Assembly (NCBI RefSeq): GCF_019977315.1
Contig: NZ_AP024652.1
Location: 2,914,001-2,978,000 of the forward strand
Length of the DNA stretch: 64,000 nucleotides
Origin: Arthrobacter sp. StoSoilB22
GTDB taxonomy: Bacteria > Actinomycetota > Actinomycetes > Actinomycetales > Micrococcaceae
Reading direction: 5' to 3'
This document shows positions 46,659 to 54,940 of the stretch, piece after piece (positions within the stretch are counted from its first letter, which is position 1; every line of letters begins with the position of its first letter). A program made the translations under genes and the position numbers. The notes under the pieces were generated by a model, which saw only the letters and a program-made list of their open reading frames with translations, did not search any database and had not been told where the DNA came from.

Positions 46659-48365
46659 TTAGCCACCCAGCAGCGATCGGTGGGCATCCCGCCGTCGTGC
46701 TTGTTCATCCGGGTCCGGTACCGGCAGGGACGCGATGAGCCGCTTGGTGTAGTCGTGTTGCGGTGAGCCCATCACTTGGTTGCCGATCCCCTGCTCCACC
46801 AGCCGGCCCTTATACAACACGCCAACCCAGTGGGACAGCATGTCCACCACTGCGAGGTCGTGGCTGATGAAGAGAGCCGCGAAACCGTACTGCTCTTGGA
46901 TGTCTTTGAACAGGTCCAGGACTTTGGCCTGCACCGAGACGTCAAGGGCGGATGTGGGTTCGTCGGCGATCAACAGGCGCGGATTAAGCGCCAGGGATCT
47001 CGCCAGGGATGCGCGCTGCCGCTGCCCGCCCGAGAGCTCGTGCGGGTAGCGTTCGGCGTACGACGCCGGCAACTGGACTGATTCGAGCAGCTCACCTACC
47101 TTTTTCCTCGCCTCAGCGGCGCCCGGCCGGGTGTGGATCAGCAGCGGTTCGGCGACGCATTCGCCAATGGTGAGGTGCGGGTTGAAGGACGCCGCCGGAT
47201 CCTGGAACACGAAGCCGATTTCCTTGCGGAGGGGTCGGAACGAACGCTCCTTGAAGTCCAACATCTCGTACCCGAGGACCTTCAGGCTTCCCCCTGTGGT
47301 CCGGGTCAGGCCGGCTATCGCTCGTCCAATGGTTGACTTTCCGGAACCGGATTCACCCACCAACCCGAAGACCTCGTTTTCGGACACCGTAAAGCTGACA
47401 TCGTTCACGGCCTTGAATCCGTGCCTGCCGAAACGGCCGGGGTATTCGATGGTGAGGTTCTTTGCCTCCACCAGGATTTTGCCATCTTGGTGGAGCCGGC
47501 CTCGGGCACCCTCGGAGGCGGAGTTCCGTCCGAGGTGCGGCACAGCGGCCAGCAGTTTCCTGGTGTACTCCTGCCGGGGTTCAGCAAACAGGACCTTGGC
47601 CGGGGCCTCCTCCACAACGTCGCCCTGGTACATCACCACTACACGGTCGGCCAGATCTGCCACGACGCCCATGTTATGGGTAATGAGCACGATCGAGGTG
47701 CCGTAGTTGTCCCTCAAATCGCGCAGGAGCTGGAGGATTTCGGCCTGGACTGTCACATCCAGGGCCGTGGTGGGCTCATCGGCCACGATCAGTCCGGGAT
47801 TGAGTGCCAACGCCGCGGCTATGACCACGCGTTGTTTCTGTCCGCCGGAGAACTGGTGAGGATAGTAGTTGACCCGCGTTTCGGGGTCCGGGATGCCAAC
47901 CTTGCGAAGTGCTTCGGTTGCCCGTTCCTTGGCTTCCTTGGCGGAGATGCGCCGTCCGTCAGTGGAATGCGCCCTGATGCCTTCGGCAATCTGCCAGCCC
48001 ACGGTGAAGACCGGGTTGAGGGCTGTGGAGGGCTCCTGGAACACCATGGCCACATCGCGGCCGCGGATTGTGCGGAGGGTGGATTTGCTGACGCTGATGA
48101 CGTTGTTGCCGTTGATCACCACGGCGCCTGAGCTGATGGCTGTTTCCGGAAGCAGGCCGAGGATGGTCTTGGCCGTCACGGTTTTACCGGAACCCGATTC
48201 GCCCACAATGGCAACTACTTCTCCGGCTCCAACGTTCAGGCTTACGTCTTTGACGGCATGAACGTCGCCGCCGTCAGTGGCGAAGGTGACTTGGAGCCGA
48301 TCAATGGTAAGTACCGGCTGTTCCGTGCCTGTCCCGTCTGAGAGGTTTCCAAGGTTGGTGGTCAT
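46659..48365 (-). CDS. Dipeptide/oligopeptide ABC transporter ATPase (fused DppD-DppF)
   Basis: This protein has 568 residues from the ATG at 48365, which follows AGGAAAGTC and overlaps the DppC stop (ATGA); an earlier start would run back into the dppC gene. Two complete ABC ATPase units are joined in one chain. Unit 1 carries GESGSGKTVTAKT, FSGGQKQRV and IVADEPTTALD. Unit 2 carries GESGSGKSTIGRA, LSGGQRQRASL and LIADEPTSALD. It would power peptide uptake through the permease pair encoded upstream. It is the last gene of the dpp operon and is followed by a stem-loop. Confidence 0.92.
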   Translation of the reverse strand: MTTNLGNLSDGTGTEQPVLTIDRLQVTFATDGGDVHAVKDVSLNVGAGEVVAIVGESGSGKTVTAKTILGLLPETAISSGAVVINGNNVISVSKSTLRTIRGRDVAMVFQEPSTALNPVFTVGWQIAEGIRAHSTDGRRISAKEAKERATEALRKVGIPDPETRVNYYPHQFSGGQKQRVVIAAALALNPGLIVADEPTTALDVTVQAEILQLLRDLRDNYGTSIVLITHNMGVVADLADRVVVMYQGDVVEEAPAKVLFAEPRQEYTRKLLAAVPHLGRNSASEGARGRLHQDGKILVEAKNLTIEYPGRFGRHGFKAVNDVSFTVSENEVFGLVGESGSGKSTIGRAIAGLTRTTGGSLKVLGYEMLDFKERSFRPLRKEIGFVFQDPAASFNPHLTIGECVAEPLLIHTRPGAAEARKKVGELLESVQLPASYAERYPHELSGGQRQRASLARSLALNPRLLIADEPTSALDVSVQAKVLDLFKDIQEQYGFAALFISHDLAVVDMLSHWVGVLYKGRLVEQGIGNQVMGSPQHDYTKRLIASLPVPDPDEQARRRDAHRSLLGG

Positions 48366-49375
48366 GACTTTCCTGCCTCTGCCGGGTTTACCGACGATTC
48401 CGGTCCTGCCGGTGTACCGGGTACTGGTGTTCGGCCCGCGCGTTTGCGGCCACGGATCCTGGGGTCGTTGAGGTCGTTGATGCTCTCGCCCACCAGGGTC
48501 AGCCCCAGGACGGTGAGGACGATCGCGATGCCGGGGAAGACGCCTGTCCACCAAATACCGGAGGAGGTGTCAGCCAAGGCTTTGTTGAGGTCGAAACCCC
48601 ATTCGGCCGCGGACGTGGGTTCGATCCCGAAGCCAAGGAATCCCAAACCGGCCAGTGTCAGGATCGCTTCGGAGGCGTTGAGGGTGAACATGAGCGGCAA
48701 GGTTCGGGTGGCGTTCTTGAAGATGTGCCGCCCGATGATTCGCACACTGGACGCCCCGAGGACCTTGGCCGACTCCACGAAAGGCTCGGCCTTGAGCCGG
48801 ATGGTCTCTGCACGGATCACCCGGAAGTACTGCGGCACAAAGACCACAGTGATGGAGAAAGCACAGGAGAAGATGCCGCCCCAGAAGCTGGACTGGCCGC
48901 GGCTGATCACAATTGAGATCACAATCGCCAGGAGCAGTGTTGGGAATGCGTAGATGGCGTCCGCAACGACGACCAAAATTCTGTCCAGCCATCCGCCGAA
49001 GTAGCCGCTGAGAAGCCCCAGCACCACGCCGAGGAACAAGGACATTGCCACGGACACAATGATGACTGTCACTGCCGTTTGGGAACCCCAAATCACTCGA
49101 GACAGGACGTCGTAGCCACCAACGGTCGTTCCCAGCAGGTGTTTGCCGCCAGGGGCTTCCTGGGTGGGAAACGAGCCGGAGGCATCGCTGAGTTGGGAGT
49201 AGCCATAGGGAGCAAGGAGCGGGGCGAAGATGCTGGTGAGAAGGAATACTCCGCTGAGGACAACACCCACCACCAGCATGCCTCGCTGGAGGCCTACGCT
49301 CTTCTTCAGGTGGCTGATCACGGGAAGCCGTGAGAACAAGGGCTGCTTGGCCCGGGTCAATTGAGGGGTGCTCAT
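48362..49375 (-). CDS. Dipeptide/oligopeptide ABC transporter permease (DppC type)
   Basis: This protein has 337 residues from the ATG at 49375. About six membrane segments are present, with the OppC-type N-terminal helix, then the loop GTTVGGYDVLSRVIWGSQTAV, typical of DppC, and the coupling motif EPFVESAKVLGASSVRIIGRHI (EAA loop). The segment AILTLAGLGFLGFGIEPTSAAEWG near the C terminus matches the family signature. It pairs with the DppB-type protein to form the pore. Its start is two bases after the dppB stop and its own stop overlaps the ATPase start. Confidence 0.93.
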   Translation of the reverse strand: MSTPQLTRAKQPLFSRLPVISHLKKSVGLQRGMLVVGVVLSGVFLLTSIFAPLLAPYGYSQLSDASGSFPTQEAPGGKHLLGTTVGGYDVLSRVIWGSQTAVTVIIVSVAMSLFLGVVLGLLSGYFGGWLDRILVVVADAIYAFPTLLLAIVISIVISRGQSSFWGGIFSCAFSITVVFVPQYFRVIRAETIRLKAEPFVESAKVLGASSVRIIGRHIFKNATRTLPLMFTLNASEAILTLAGLGFLGFGIEPTSAAEWGFDLNKALADTSSGIWWTGVFPGIAIVLTVLGLTLVGESINDLNDPRIRGRKRAGRTPVPGTPAGPESSVNPAEAGKS

Positions 49376-49377
49376 GG

Positions 49378-50469
49378 TCAGTACCTCACTCGGGGGTCGA
49401 TGAGCGCGGCAATGATGTCCACGATGAAGTTGGTGACGGCCACGATGATGGCCAGCAGCACCACGATCCCTTGGACGGCCACGAAGTCGCGGGCATTCAA
49501 GTACTGCACCAGCTGGTAGCCAAGGCCTTTCCACTCAAAGGTGGTTTCGGTGAGGATCGCGCCGCCCAGCATCAGGGCAATTTGCAGGCCCATGACGGTA
49601 ATGATGGGAATCAGCGCGGGTTTGTAGGCGTGCTTGGTCACCAGGCGGAACTCGCTGACGCCTCTGGAGCGCCCTGCCTCAATGTAGTCCTTTCCCAATG
49701 TTCCGATGACGTTGGTGCGGACCAGGCGAAGGAACACACCTGCGGTGAGTAGGCCAAGGGCGACTGCCGGAAGAACTGCGTGGGACGCTATGTCACCGAG
49801 GGCGGTGAAGTTTCCGCTTCGCAGCGCGTCGAGCCAGTAGATACCGGATGGAGCAGCCAAAGCGCTCATGGTTAGTTCCGTACGAGTGGAGGCGCGGCCT
49901 GCTACCGGGAACCATCCGAGCCATACGGAAAACGTCAGCTTGAGGAGCAGCCCTGAGAAGAAGACCGGAGTGGCGTAGCAAAGGATGGCGAAGAACCTCA
50001 GCAGGGCATCGGGAGTCTTGTCCCGGTGTTGGGCGGCAATCAGCCCGAAAGGGATACCGACTGCGAGCGCCACGATCAGCGCGTTGATGGAGAGTTCAAG
50101 GGTGGCTGCGCCGAAGGTGGTCATCACCTCAACTACAGGACGCCGGTCAGTGATGGTGGTTCCGAAGTTCCCGGTGATCAGCTGGCCAAGGTACTCGAAG
50201 TACTGAACCAGGACCGGACGGTCGTACCCGGCATCATGGATGCGTTGGGCCAGGACGTCCGGGGGAAGCCGTCCGCCTTGTGATGCGGTGATGGGATCGC
50301 CGATGACCCGCATCAGGAAGAAGACCAGTGTTACCAGGATGAAAACGGTGGGAATGATCAGGAAGAACCTGATCACGATGTATCTGCCCAGCCCTCCCCC
50401 GGCTTTGGACTTGCTCTTGGGAGCGACGATGCCGGGTTCAGCCTCGGGAACCTCAATAAGTGTTGTCAT
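49378..50469 (-). CDS. Dipeptide/oligopeptide ABC transporter permease (DppB type)
   Basis: This 363-residue protein has a polar N terminus of 30 residues, then RYIVIRFFLIIPTVFILVT (first helix), and five or so more. The EAA loop YIEAGRSRGVSEFRLVTKHAYKPALIP is typical of DppB/OppB. The segment TETTFEWKGLGYQLVQYLNARDF matches the C-terminal family signature. Together with the DppC-type protein it forms the peptide channel. The gap to the substrate-binding protein gene is 129 bases and holds a hairpin, so the operon continues through it at lower level. Confidence 0.93.
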   Translation of the reverse strand: MTTLIEVPEAEPGIVAPKSKSKAGGGLGRYIVIRFFLIIPTVFILVTLVFFLMRVIGDPITASQGGRLPPDVLAQRIHDAGYDRPVLVQYFEYLGQLITGNFGTTITDRRPVVEVMTTFGAATLELSINALIVALAVGIPFGLIAAQHRDKTPDALLRFFAILCYATPVFFSGLLLKLTFSVWLGWFPVAGRASTRTELTMSALAAPSGIYWLDALRSGNFTALGDIASHAVLPAVALGLLTAGVFLRLVRTNVIGTLGKDYIEAGRSRGVSEFRLVTKHAYKPALIPIITVMGLQIALMLGGAILTETTFEWKGLGYQLVQYLNARDFVAVQGIVVLLAIIVAVTNFIVDIIAALIDPRVRY

Positions 50470-50540
50470 GTGCTACCTGCATTTCTTGCCCGTGGATTAC
50501 GCGGGACTGTCTGATGCGTGCCGGCCACGTTGGTGGTCAG

Positions 50541-50580
50541 CAAAGGAGGCGGAACACCGGATCAGTGTCCCGCCTCCCTT
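50541..50580 (-). terminator. Stem-loop between dppA and dppB (partial terminator or RNA stabiliser)
   Basis: GGAGGCGG-AACAC and GTGTCCCGCCTCC form a stem of about 13 bp with one bulge, just after the substrate-binding protein gene on the minus strand. Read on that strand it is followed by TTTGCT. It may lower read-through into the permease genes and protect dppA RNA. Confidence 0.5.
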
Positions 50581-50598
50581 CTCTTCACAAAGGTGCGG

Positions 50599-52227
50599 TT
50601 ACTTGGAAATTACGCCCAGACGGAACTTGAAGGACGGATCCAGGGTCTTGTCGACTCCGTTGACGCCGCTTCCGACGACCGCCACCTGCGCACCCTGAAG
50701 CAGGGGCAGTGTGGAGATGTCCTTGGCGAGGGCGTTCTGGACTTCCTTGATGGCTGCCTCACGCTTGGTCTTGTCCGCTTCGGTGAGCTGCTTGCCGATG
50801 AGTTCGTTGACCGTGGCGTTGTTGTAGTGGTTCTTCAGGAAGCCGCCCTCGGGGAAGAACGGGGTGAGGTAGTTATCGGCATCGCTGAAGTCCGGGAACC
50901 AACCAAACTGGAACAACGGGTATTCGTCAGCACGGCTGGCCTTGCTGTAGGTGACCCATTCGGTGGACTGCAGGTTCACAGTGAAGAGCCCGGACTTTTC
51001 CAGCTGCTCCTTGACCATGGCGTATTCGTCTCCGGAGGATCCACCGTAGTGGTCCGGGTTGTACTGCAGGTTCAGGGCAACGGGTTCGTTGATGCCGGCG
51101 TCCGTCAGGACTTTCTTGGCCTTATCCAGGCTTGGCTTTCCGTCATCGCCATAGGCGTCCTTGAAGGATTCGTTGGCGCCGAGGAATCCGCTGGGGACGT
51201 TGGAGTACAGCGGCAGGTAGGTGCCCTTGTACACCTGGTCTGCAATTGCCTGCCGGTCCACCAGGTTGGCGATCGCCTGGCGTACGGCCAGGGCCTTGGC
51301 GGGGTCCGCCCCGGTCGCTTTGGTTCCGTACGGCATAGTGTCGAAGTTGAACGTGATGTAGCGGATTTCGCCGCCCGGGCCAGTGAGGACCTTGACCTTG
51401 GAGTCCTTGCGGAGATCGTCGATGTCAGTCGCGCTGAGGCTGCGGAAGGCAACGTCAATGGCGCCCTGTTGGATTTCCAGCTTCAGGTTGGTGGGGCTGG
51501 CGTAGTACTTGATGGTGGCAGCGTCGTTGGCCGGCTTGCCAAGAACACCGTTGTAGTCCGCGAACGATTTGAAGCTGACCAATTCGTTTTTCTTGTAGCT
51601 GTCAATCGTGTACTGGCCGTAGAACGCGTTCGCCTTGATGATCTCGTCGTCGGAAAGGATCTTGTCGGCCGGGAAGACTTCATCGTCCACGATCGGCGCG
51701 GCCGGGCTGCTGAGGATCTGGCTGAATGTCTGGTCGTTGGCGTTCTTCAATTTGAACACCACCGTGGTGGCGTCTGGCGTGCTCACGCTGTCGATATTGG
51801 TCAGGAGCGAGGCTGGTCCGGCGGGGTCATTGATGGCCACCTGCCGATCGAAGGAGTGCTTTACGTCCTTGGAATCCAGAGTGTGCCCGTTGGCCCATTT
51901 GAGCCCGGACTTGAGCTTCACGGTGTATTCCGACGGCGCCGTGAAAGACGACGATTCGGCGAGGTCCGGAACGGGTTCCGCGCCGCCGGGCTTGGAATTG
52001 AGCAGGAATGAGTAGACCTGGTTCATCACCATAAATGAACCGTTGTCATAGGATCCTGCGGGGTCCAAAGACGTGACTTTGTCAGTGGTGCCGTAGGCGA
52101 TGGGGCCTGCGGCGGCCGGAGCGGAAGATGAGCCGCCGCCGGAGGGTCCCGTGCATGCCGTCAGGGCGAGCGCGGAGATGCCCGCCAGCGCGATAGCGCC
52201 GTGCAGGGCCTTCTTGTTCAGTGCCAT
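50599..52227 (-). CDS. Dipeptide/oligopeptide ABC transporter substrate-binding lipoprotein (DppA type)
   Basis: This 542-residue protein starts MALNKKALHG. A signal peptide ends in the lipobox LALTAC (Cys near 25). It has the family-5 solute-binding pattern: DKVTSLDPAGSYDNGS, LKSGLKWANGHTLDSKDVKHSFDR (the typical TF-DG-LTA-DVxxS element) and late SNVPSGFLGANESF. It captures short peptides outside the membrane for the DppBC pore. It is the first gene of the operon and is separated from dppB by a hairpin. A CRP-like palindrome lies about 115 bases upstream of the ATG. Confidence 0.94.
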   Translation of the reverse strand: MALNKKALHGAIALAGISALALTACTGPSGGGSSSAPAAAGPIAYGTTDKVTSLDPAGSYDNGSFMVMNQVYSFLLNSKPGGAEPVPDLAESSSFTAPSEYTVKLKSGLKWANGHTLDSKDVKHSFDRQVAINDPAGPASLLTNIDSVSTPDATTVVFKLKNANDQTFSQILSSPAAPIVDDEVFPADKILSDDEIIKANAFYGQYTIDSYKKNELVSFKSFADYNGVLGKPANDAATIKYYASPTNLKLEIQQGAIDVAFRSLSATDIDDLRKDSKVKVLTGPGGEIRYITFNFDTMPYGTKATGADPAKALAVRQAIANLVDRQAIADQVYKGTYLPLYSNVPSGFLGANESFKDAYGDDGKPSLDKAKKVLTDAGINEPVALNLQYNPDHYGGSSGDEYAMVKEQLEKSGLFTVNLQSTEWVTYSKASRADEYPLFQFGWFPDFSDADNYLTPFFPEGGFLKNHYNNATVNELIGKQLTEADKTKREAAIKEVQNALAKDISTLPLLQGAQVAVVGSGVNGVDKTLDPSFKFRLGVISK

Positions 52228-52340
52228 CTGGTGAACCTTCTGTTCGATGGATTCGGCGCGCCGCCGTCAGATATTTGTGACGGCGCGCACTCTTGATTCC
52301 ACGATTCAACCAGACTTCGCAGGCCGCGAACCCCTCATTT

Positions 52341-52356
52341 TGTGATTTGAGACACA
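52341..52356. promoter_or_regulatory. CRP-like palindrome upstream of dppA
   Basis: TGTGA-N6-ACACA, inside a longer inverted repeat ATTTTGTG-N8-CACAAAAT (52337-52360), matches the CRP site TGTGA-N6-TCACA at all but one position. It lies 114 bases before the dppA start. The AT-rich arms stand out from the surrounding GC-rich DNA. mnmA ends 40 bases away, but there is no T-run, so a terminator is unlikely. Confidence 0.5.
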
Positions 52357-52395
52357 AAATTTACTTTCCAGTAGCTTTTGCTCTGAACGCCCGGA

Positions 52396-53535
52396 CTATA
52401 GGACTTCCCGCTGAAGGGAACGGGCGGCATCTATGGTTGCCTGTCCCAGGACACGACTACCCTGATAAAGAACGACGGTCTGCCCCGGGGCAACGCCGCG
52501 CAACGGATCCGTCAACGTAACAACCAGCTGGGCGCGCTCAACGCCTGAATCATCAGCGACGGCTTCCACCCGGGCTCTCGCCGGAACGGGATCGCCATGA
52601 GCCCTCACTTGGGCATGGCAATCGAACTCGGCGCCGCTTGCTACCTCGGAAATGGGCAACCCGGCCCACGAAACCTTGATGCCGCGAATCTCGTCGATCG
52701 CCAGCAGGGCTTCCGGCCCCACAACCACCTTGTTTTCCTTGGGACGGATCTCCAGGACGAACCGAGGCTTGCCATCTGCCGCGGGCGTACCCAGCTTCAG
52801 GCCTCGTCGCTGCCCCACCGTGAAGGCGTTGGCACCTGGATGTTCACCAACCTTGGCACCGGTTTCGTCAACGATGTCCCCGGTGGTCATGTCAATTTTC
52901 TCGGCCAGCCAGCCGCGGGTGTCGCCGTCGGAGATAAAGCAGATGTCGTGGCTGTCGGGCTTGTTGGCCACGGACAAGCCCCGGCGTTCTGCCTCGGCAC
53001 GTACCTCGGCCTTGGAGGGAGTGTCCGCCAGCGGGAACATGGAGTGCTTCAGTTGCTCGTGGGTCAGGACGCCCAGAACATAGCTCTGGTCCTTGGCCCA
53101 ATCGGCGGCGCGGTGGAGTTCCCGGTTACCGTCAGCGTCTTCGATGACCTTGGCGTAATGTCCGGTGCACACAGCATCGAAGCCAAGGGCGATGGCCTTC
53201 TCCAGAAGTGCTGCGAACTTGATCCGCTCGTTGCACCGCATACACGGGTTCGGTGTCCTGCCAGCGGCGTACTCGTCAATGAAGTCCTGGACAACGTCTT
53301 CCTTGAAGCGCTCCGAGAAGTCCCACACGTAGTAGGGAATTCCAAGGACATCGCAAGCACGCCAGGCATCGCGGGAATCCTCGATGGTGCAACAACCCCG
53401 GCTTCCTGTGCGCAGGGTGCCGGGCATCCGCGACAACGCAAGGTGGACCCCGACGACGTCGTGTCCGGCCTCGACTGCCCGGGCTGCGGCCACAGCGGAG
53501 TCAACTCCGCCGCTCATTGCTGCAAGTACTCGCAT
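52396..53535 (-). CDS. mnmA: tRNA-specific 2-thiouridylase MnmA
   Basis: This protein has 379 residues from the ATG at 53535. The N-terminal PP-loop SGGVDS is at 8-13. The catalytic cysteines are C98 in PNPCMRC and C199 in SHDICFISD. The late QRRGLKLG segment belongs to the middle domain, and the C-terminal beta-barrel ends with [19 protein letters not shown]. It makes 2-thiouridine at the wobble position of tRNAs for Lys, Glu and Gln, with sulfur from a cysteine desulfurase. The desulfurase gene lies only one gene away (54941-56173). The mnmA-iscS pairing also occurs in M. tuberculosis (Rv3024c-Rv3025c). Confidence 0.95.
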   Translation of the reverse strand: MRVLAAMSGGVDSAVAAARAVEAGHDVVGVHLALSRMPGTLRTGSRGCCTIEDSRDAWRACDVLGIPYYVWDFSERFKEDVVQDFIDEYAAGRTPNPCMRCNERIKFAALLEKAIALGFDAVCTGHYAKVIEDADGNRELHRAADWAKDQSYVLGVLTHEQLKHSMFPLADTPSKAEVRAEAERRGLSVANKPDSHDICFISDGDTRGWLAEKIDMTTGDIVDETGAKVGEHPGANAFTVGQRRGLKLGTPAADGKPRFVLEIRPKENKVVVGPEALLAIDEIRGIKVSWAGLPISEVASGAEFDCHAQVRAHGDPVPARARVEAVADDSGVERAQLVVTLTDPLRGVAPGQTVVLYQGSRVLGQATIDAARSLQREVL

Positions 53536-53636
53536 GCTGGCTTTCTGTCTGTGGGAGTTGGAGCAACTGATCCGGCTGGGAACAGCCGGCGTGCCCATCT
53601 ATTCTAGCCTGCCGTGCCACGCCTACCCTAAAACCC

Positions 53637-53690
53637 TTGACTGACCCCACCCGTGCTTCTAAAGTCAAAATAATTGGTTTTAGAATCGAG
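53637..53690 (+). promoter_or_regulatory. Promoter and 7-bp inverted repeat upstream of the FAD reductase gene
   Basis: TTGACT (53637-53642), 17 bases, TAAAGT (53660-53665) fit a sigma-70 promoter. A perfect inverted repeat TTCTAAA (53657-53663) / TTTAGAA (53679-53685), with centres 22 bp apart, overlaps the -10 box and start region, so a dimeric regulator could repress here. TAGAAT (53681-53686) is an alternative -10 box. Confidence 0.4.
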
Positions 53691-53695
53691 CTGAC

Positions 53696-54937
53696 ATGGC
53701 ACACGAACACATAGTTATCGTCGGCGGCGGGCTTGCCGGCGCCACCGCAGCCAAAACCCTCCGCGCCGAAGGCTATGAAGGGCCCGTAACCTTGGTGGCC
53801 GCAGAGAACCGACCACCTTATATACGCCCTCCCCTTTCCAAGGAATTCCTCCTTGGCAAAGCTGAGGCAGATGCTGCTCTGGTGGTGCCGGATAAATGGT
53901 ACGGGGAAAACGGCGTCGAGCTTCTTCTCGAAAGCCTCGCCAGCCGGATCGACCCCCGGGGGCACGCTGTGGCACTGGCCGACGGCCGAAGCCTTCACTA
54001 CTCCAAGCTGCTCCTCGCCACGGGCGCCCGGCCTCGAACCATTCCGCTTCCAGGTGCGGACCTTGACGGGGTAATGACCTTCCGAACCTTCGATGACAGT
54101 GTGCAGCTTCAGAACCTCCTTAAGGACGGAGGCAAGAAGGTGGTCATGATCGGCTCCGGGTGGATCGGCATGGAACTGGCGGCAGCAGCCCGCACATATG
54201 GCAACGACGTCACACTGCTGGGGCTGGAAGACATACCGCTGAGTGCCGCCATCGGACCTGAACTTGGTGGATTCTTTCATCGGCTCCACGAAGATCAGGG
54301 CGTGACGTTCCGCCTTCCGGCAAGCGCTGCCGGAATTGAAGGACAGGACGGCAGGGCGACGGCGGTCCGCACCAATACCGGCGAAACGCTGCCCGCCGAT
54401 GTGGTGATCGTTGCCGTCGGCGTGGTACCTGACACCGCACTCGGCGAAGCCGCAGGGCTTGCCATCCGCAATGGAATACTGGTGGATACCGGGCTGAGGT
54501 CCAGTGCACCGGATGTGCTGGCTGCAGGAGATGTAGCCAACGCACTCCACCCATTTACCGCCGAGCACCATCGCAGCGAACATTGGGCCAACGCGCTCAA
54601 CGGCGGCAAGGTGGCTGCAAAGTCCATGATGGGCCGGGATGCCCAACTGGACGTGGTGCCGTACTTCTATACGGACCAGTTCACCGTCAGCATGGAGTAC
54701 TCGGGGTTTCCCTCCTTGACCTCCGGAATCACACCGATGATCCGCGGCTCGCTTGATGACGGCAGCTTCATCGCTTTTTGGTTGAGGGAGGGGGTGGTAG
54801 TTGCCGGAATGAGCGTCAACCAGCGCCGGGTTCAGAAGCCCATCAAGGCCTTGATTTCAACCCGCACCCCTGTGAACGTCAACAAACTGACGGATCTCGG
54901 GGTGCCACTGGACGAACTGCTGCCCGATGAGCCGTAA
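53696..54937 (+). CDS. FAD-dependent NAD(P)H oxidoreductase, ferredoxin reductase type
   Basis: This 413-residue protein has two dinucleotide-binding folds. Residues 5-30 (IVIVGGGLAGATAAKTLR) bind FAD, and VVMIGSGWIGMELAAAA near 147-163 binds NAD(P)H. RPPLSKEFLLG is a typical element of the rubredoxin/ferredoxin reductase group (ThcD, RubB). The FAD-contacting DVLAAGDVAN near 276 and the C-terminal VNKLTDLGVPLDELL are also in place. It would pass electrons from NAD(P)H to an iron-sulfur partner. The neighbours are mnmA and a cysteine desulfurase. No strong ribosome site precedes the ATG, and an inverted repeat overlaps its promoter. Confidence 0.9.
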   Translation: MAHEHIVIVGGGLAGATAAKTLRAEGYEGPVTLVAAENRPPYIRPPLSKEFLLGKAEADAALVVPDKWYGENGVELLLESLASRIDPRGHAVALADGRSLHYSKLLLATGARPRTIPLPGADLDGVMTFRTFDDSVQLQNLLKDGGKKVVMIGSGWIGMELAAAARTYGNDVTLLGLEDIPLSAAIGPELGGFFHRLHEDQGVTFRLPASAAGIEGQDGRATAVRTNTGETLPADVVIVAVGVVPDTALGEAAGLAIRNGILVDTGLRSSAPDVLAAGDVANALHPFTAEHHRSEHWANALNGGKVAAKSMMGRDAQLDVVPYFYTDQFTVSMEYSGFPSLTSGITPMIRGSLDDGSFIAFWLREGVVVAGMSVNQRRVQKPIKALISTRTPVNVNKLTDLGVPLDELLPDEP

Positions 54938-54940
54938 GAG

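Noticed and set aside
50518-52011. Open reading frame of 497 codons on the plus strand, opposite dppA
   Set aside because: It is antisense to the clear substrate-binding lipoprotein gene. Its translation shows no domain and is a typical high-GC shadow frame.
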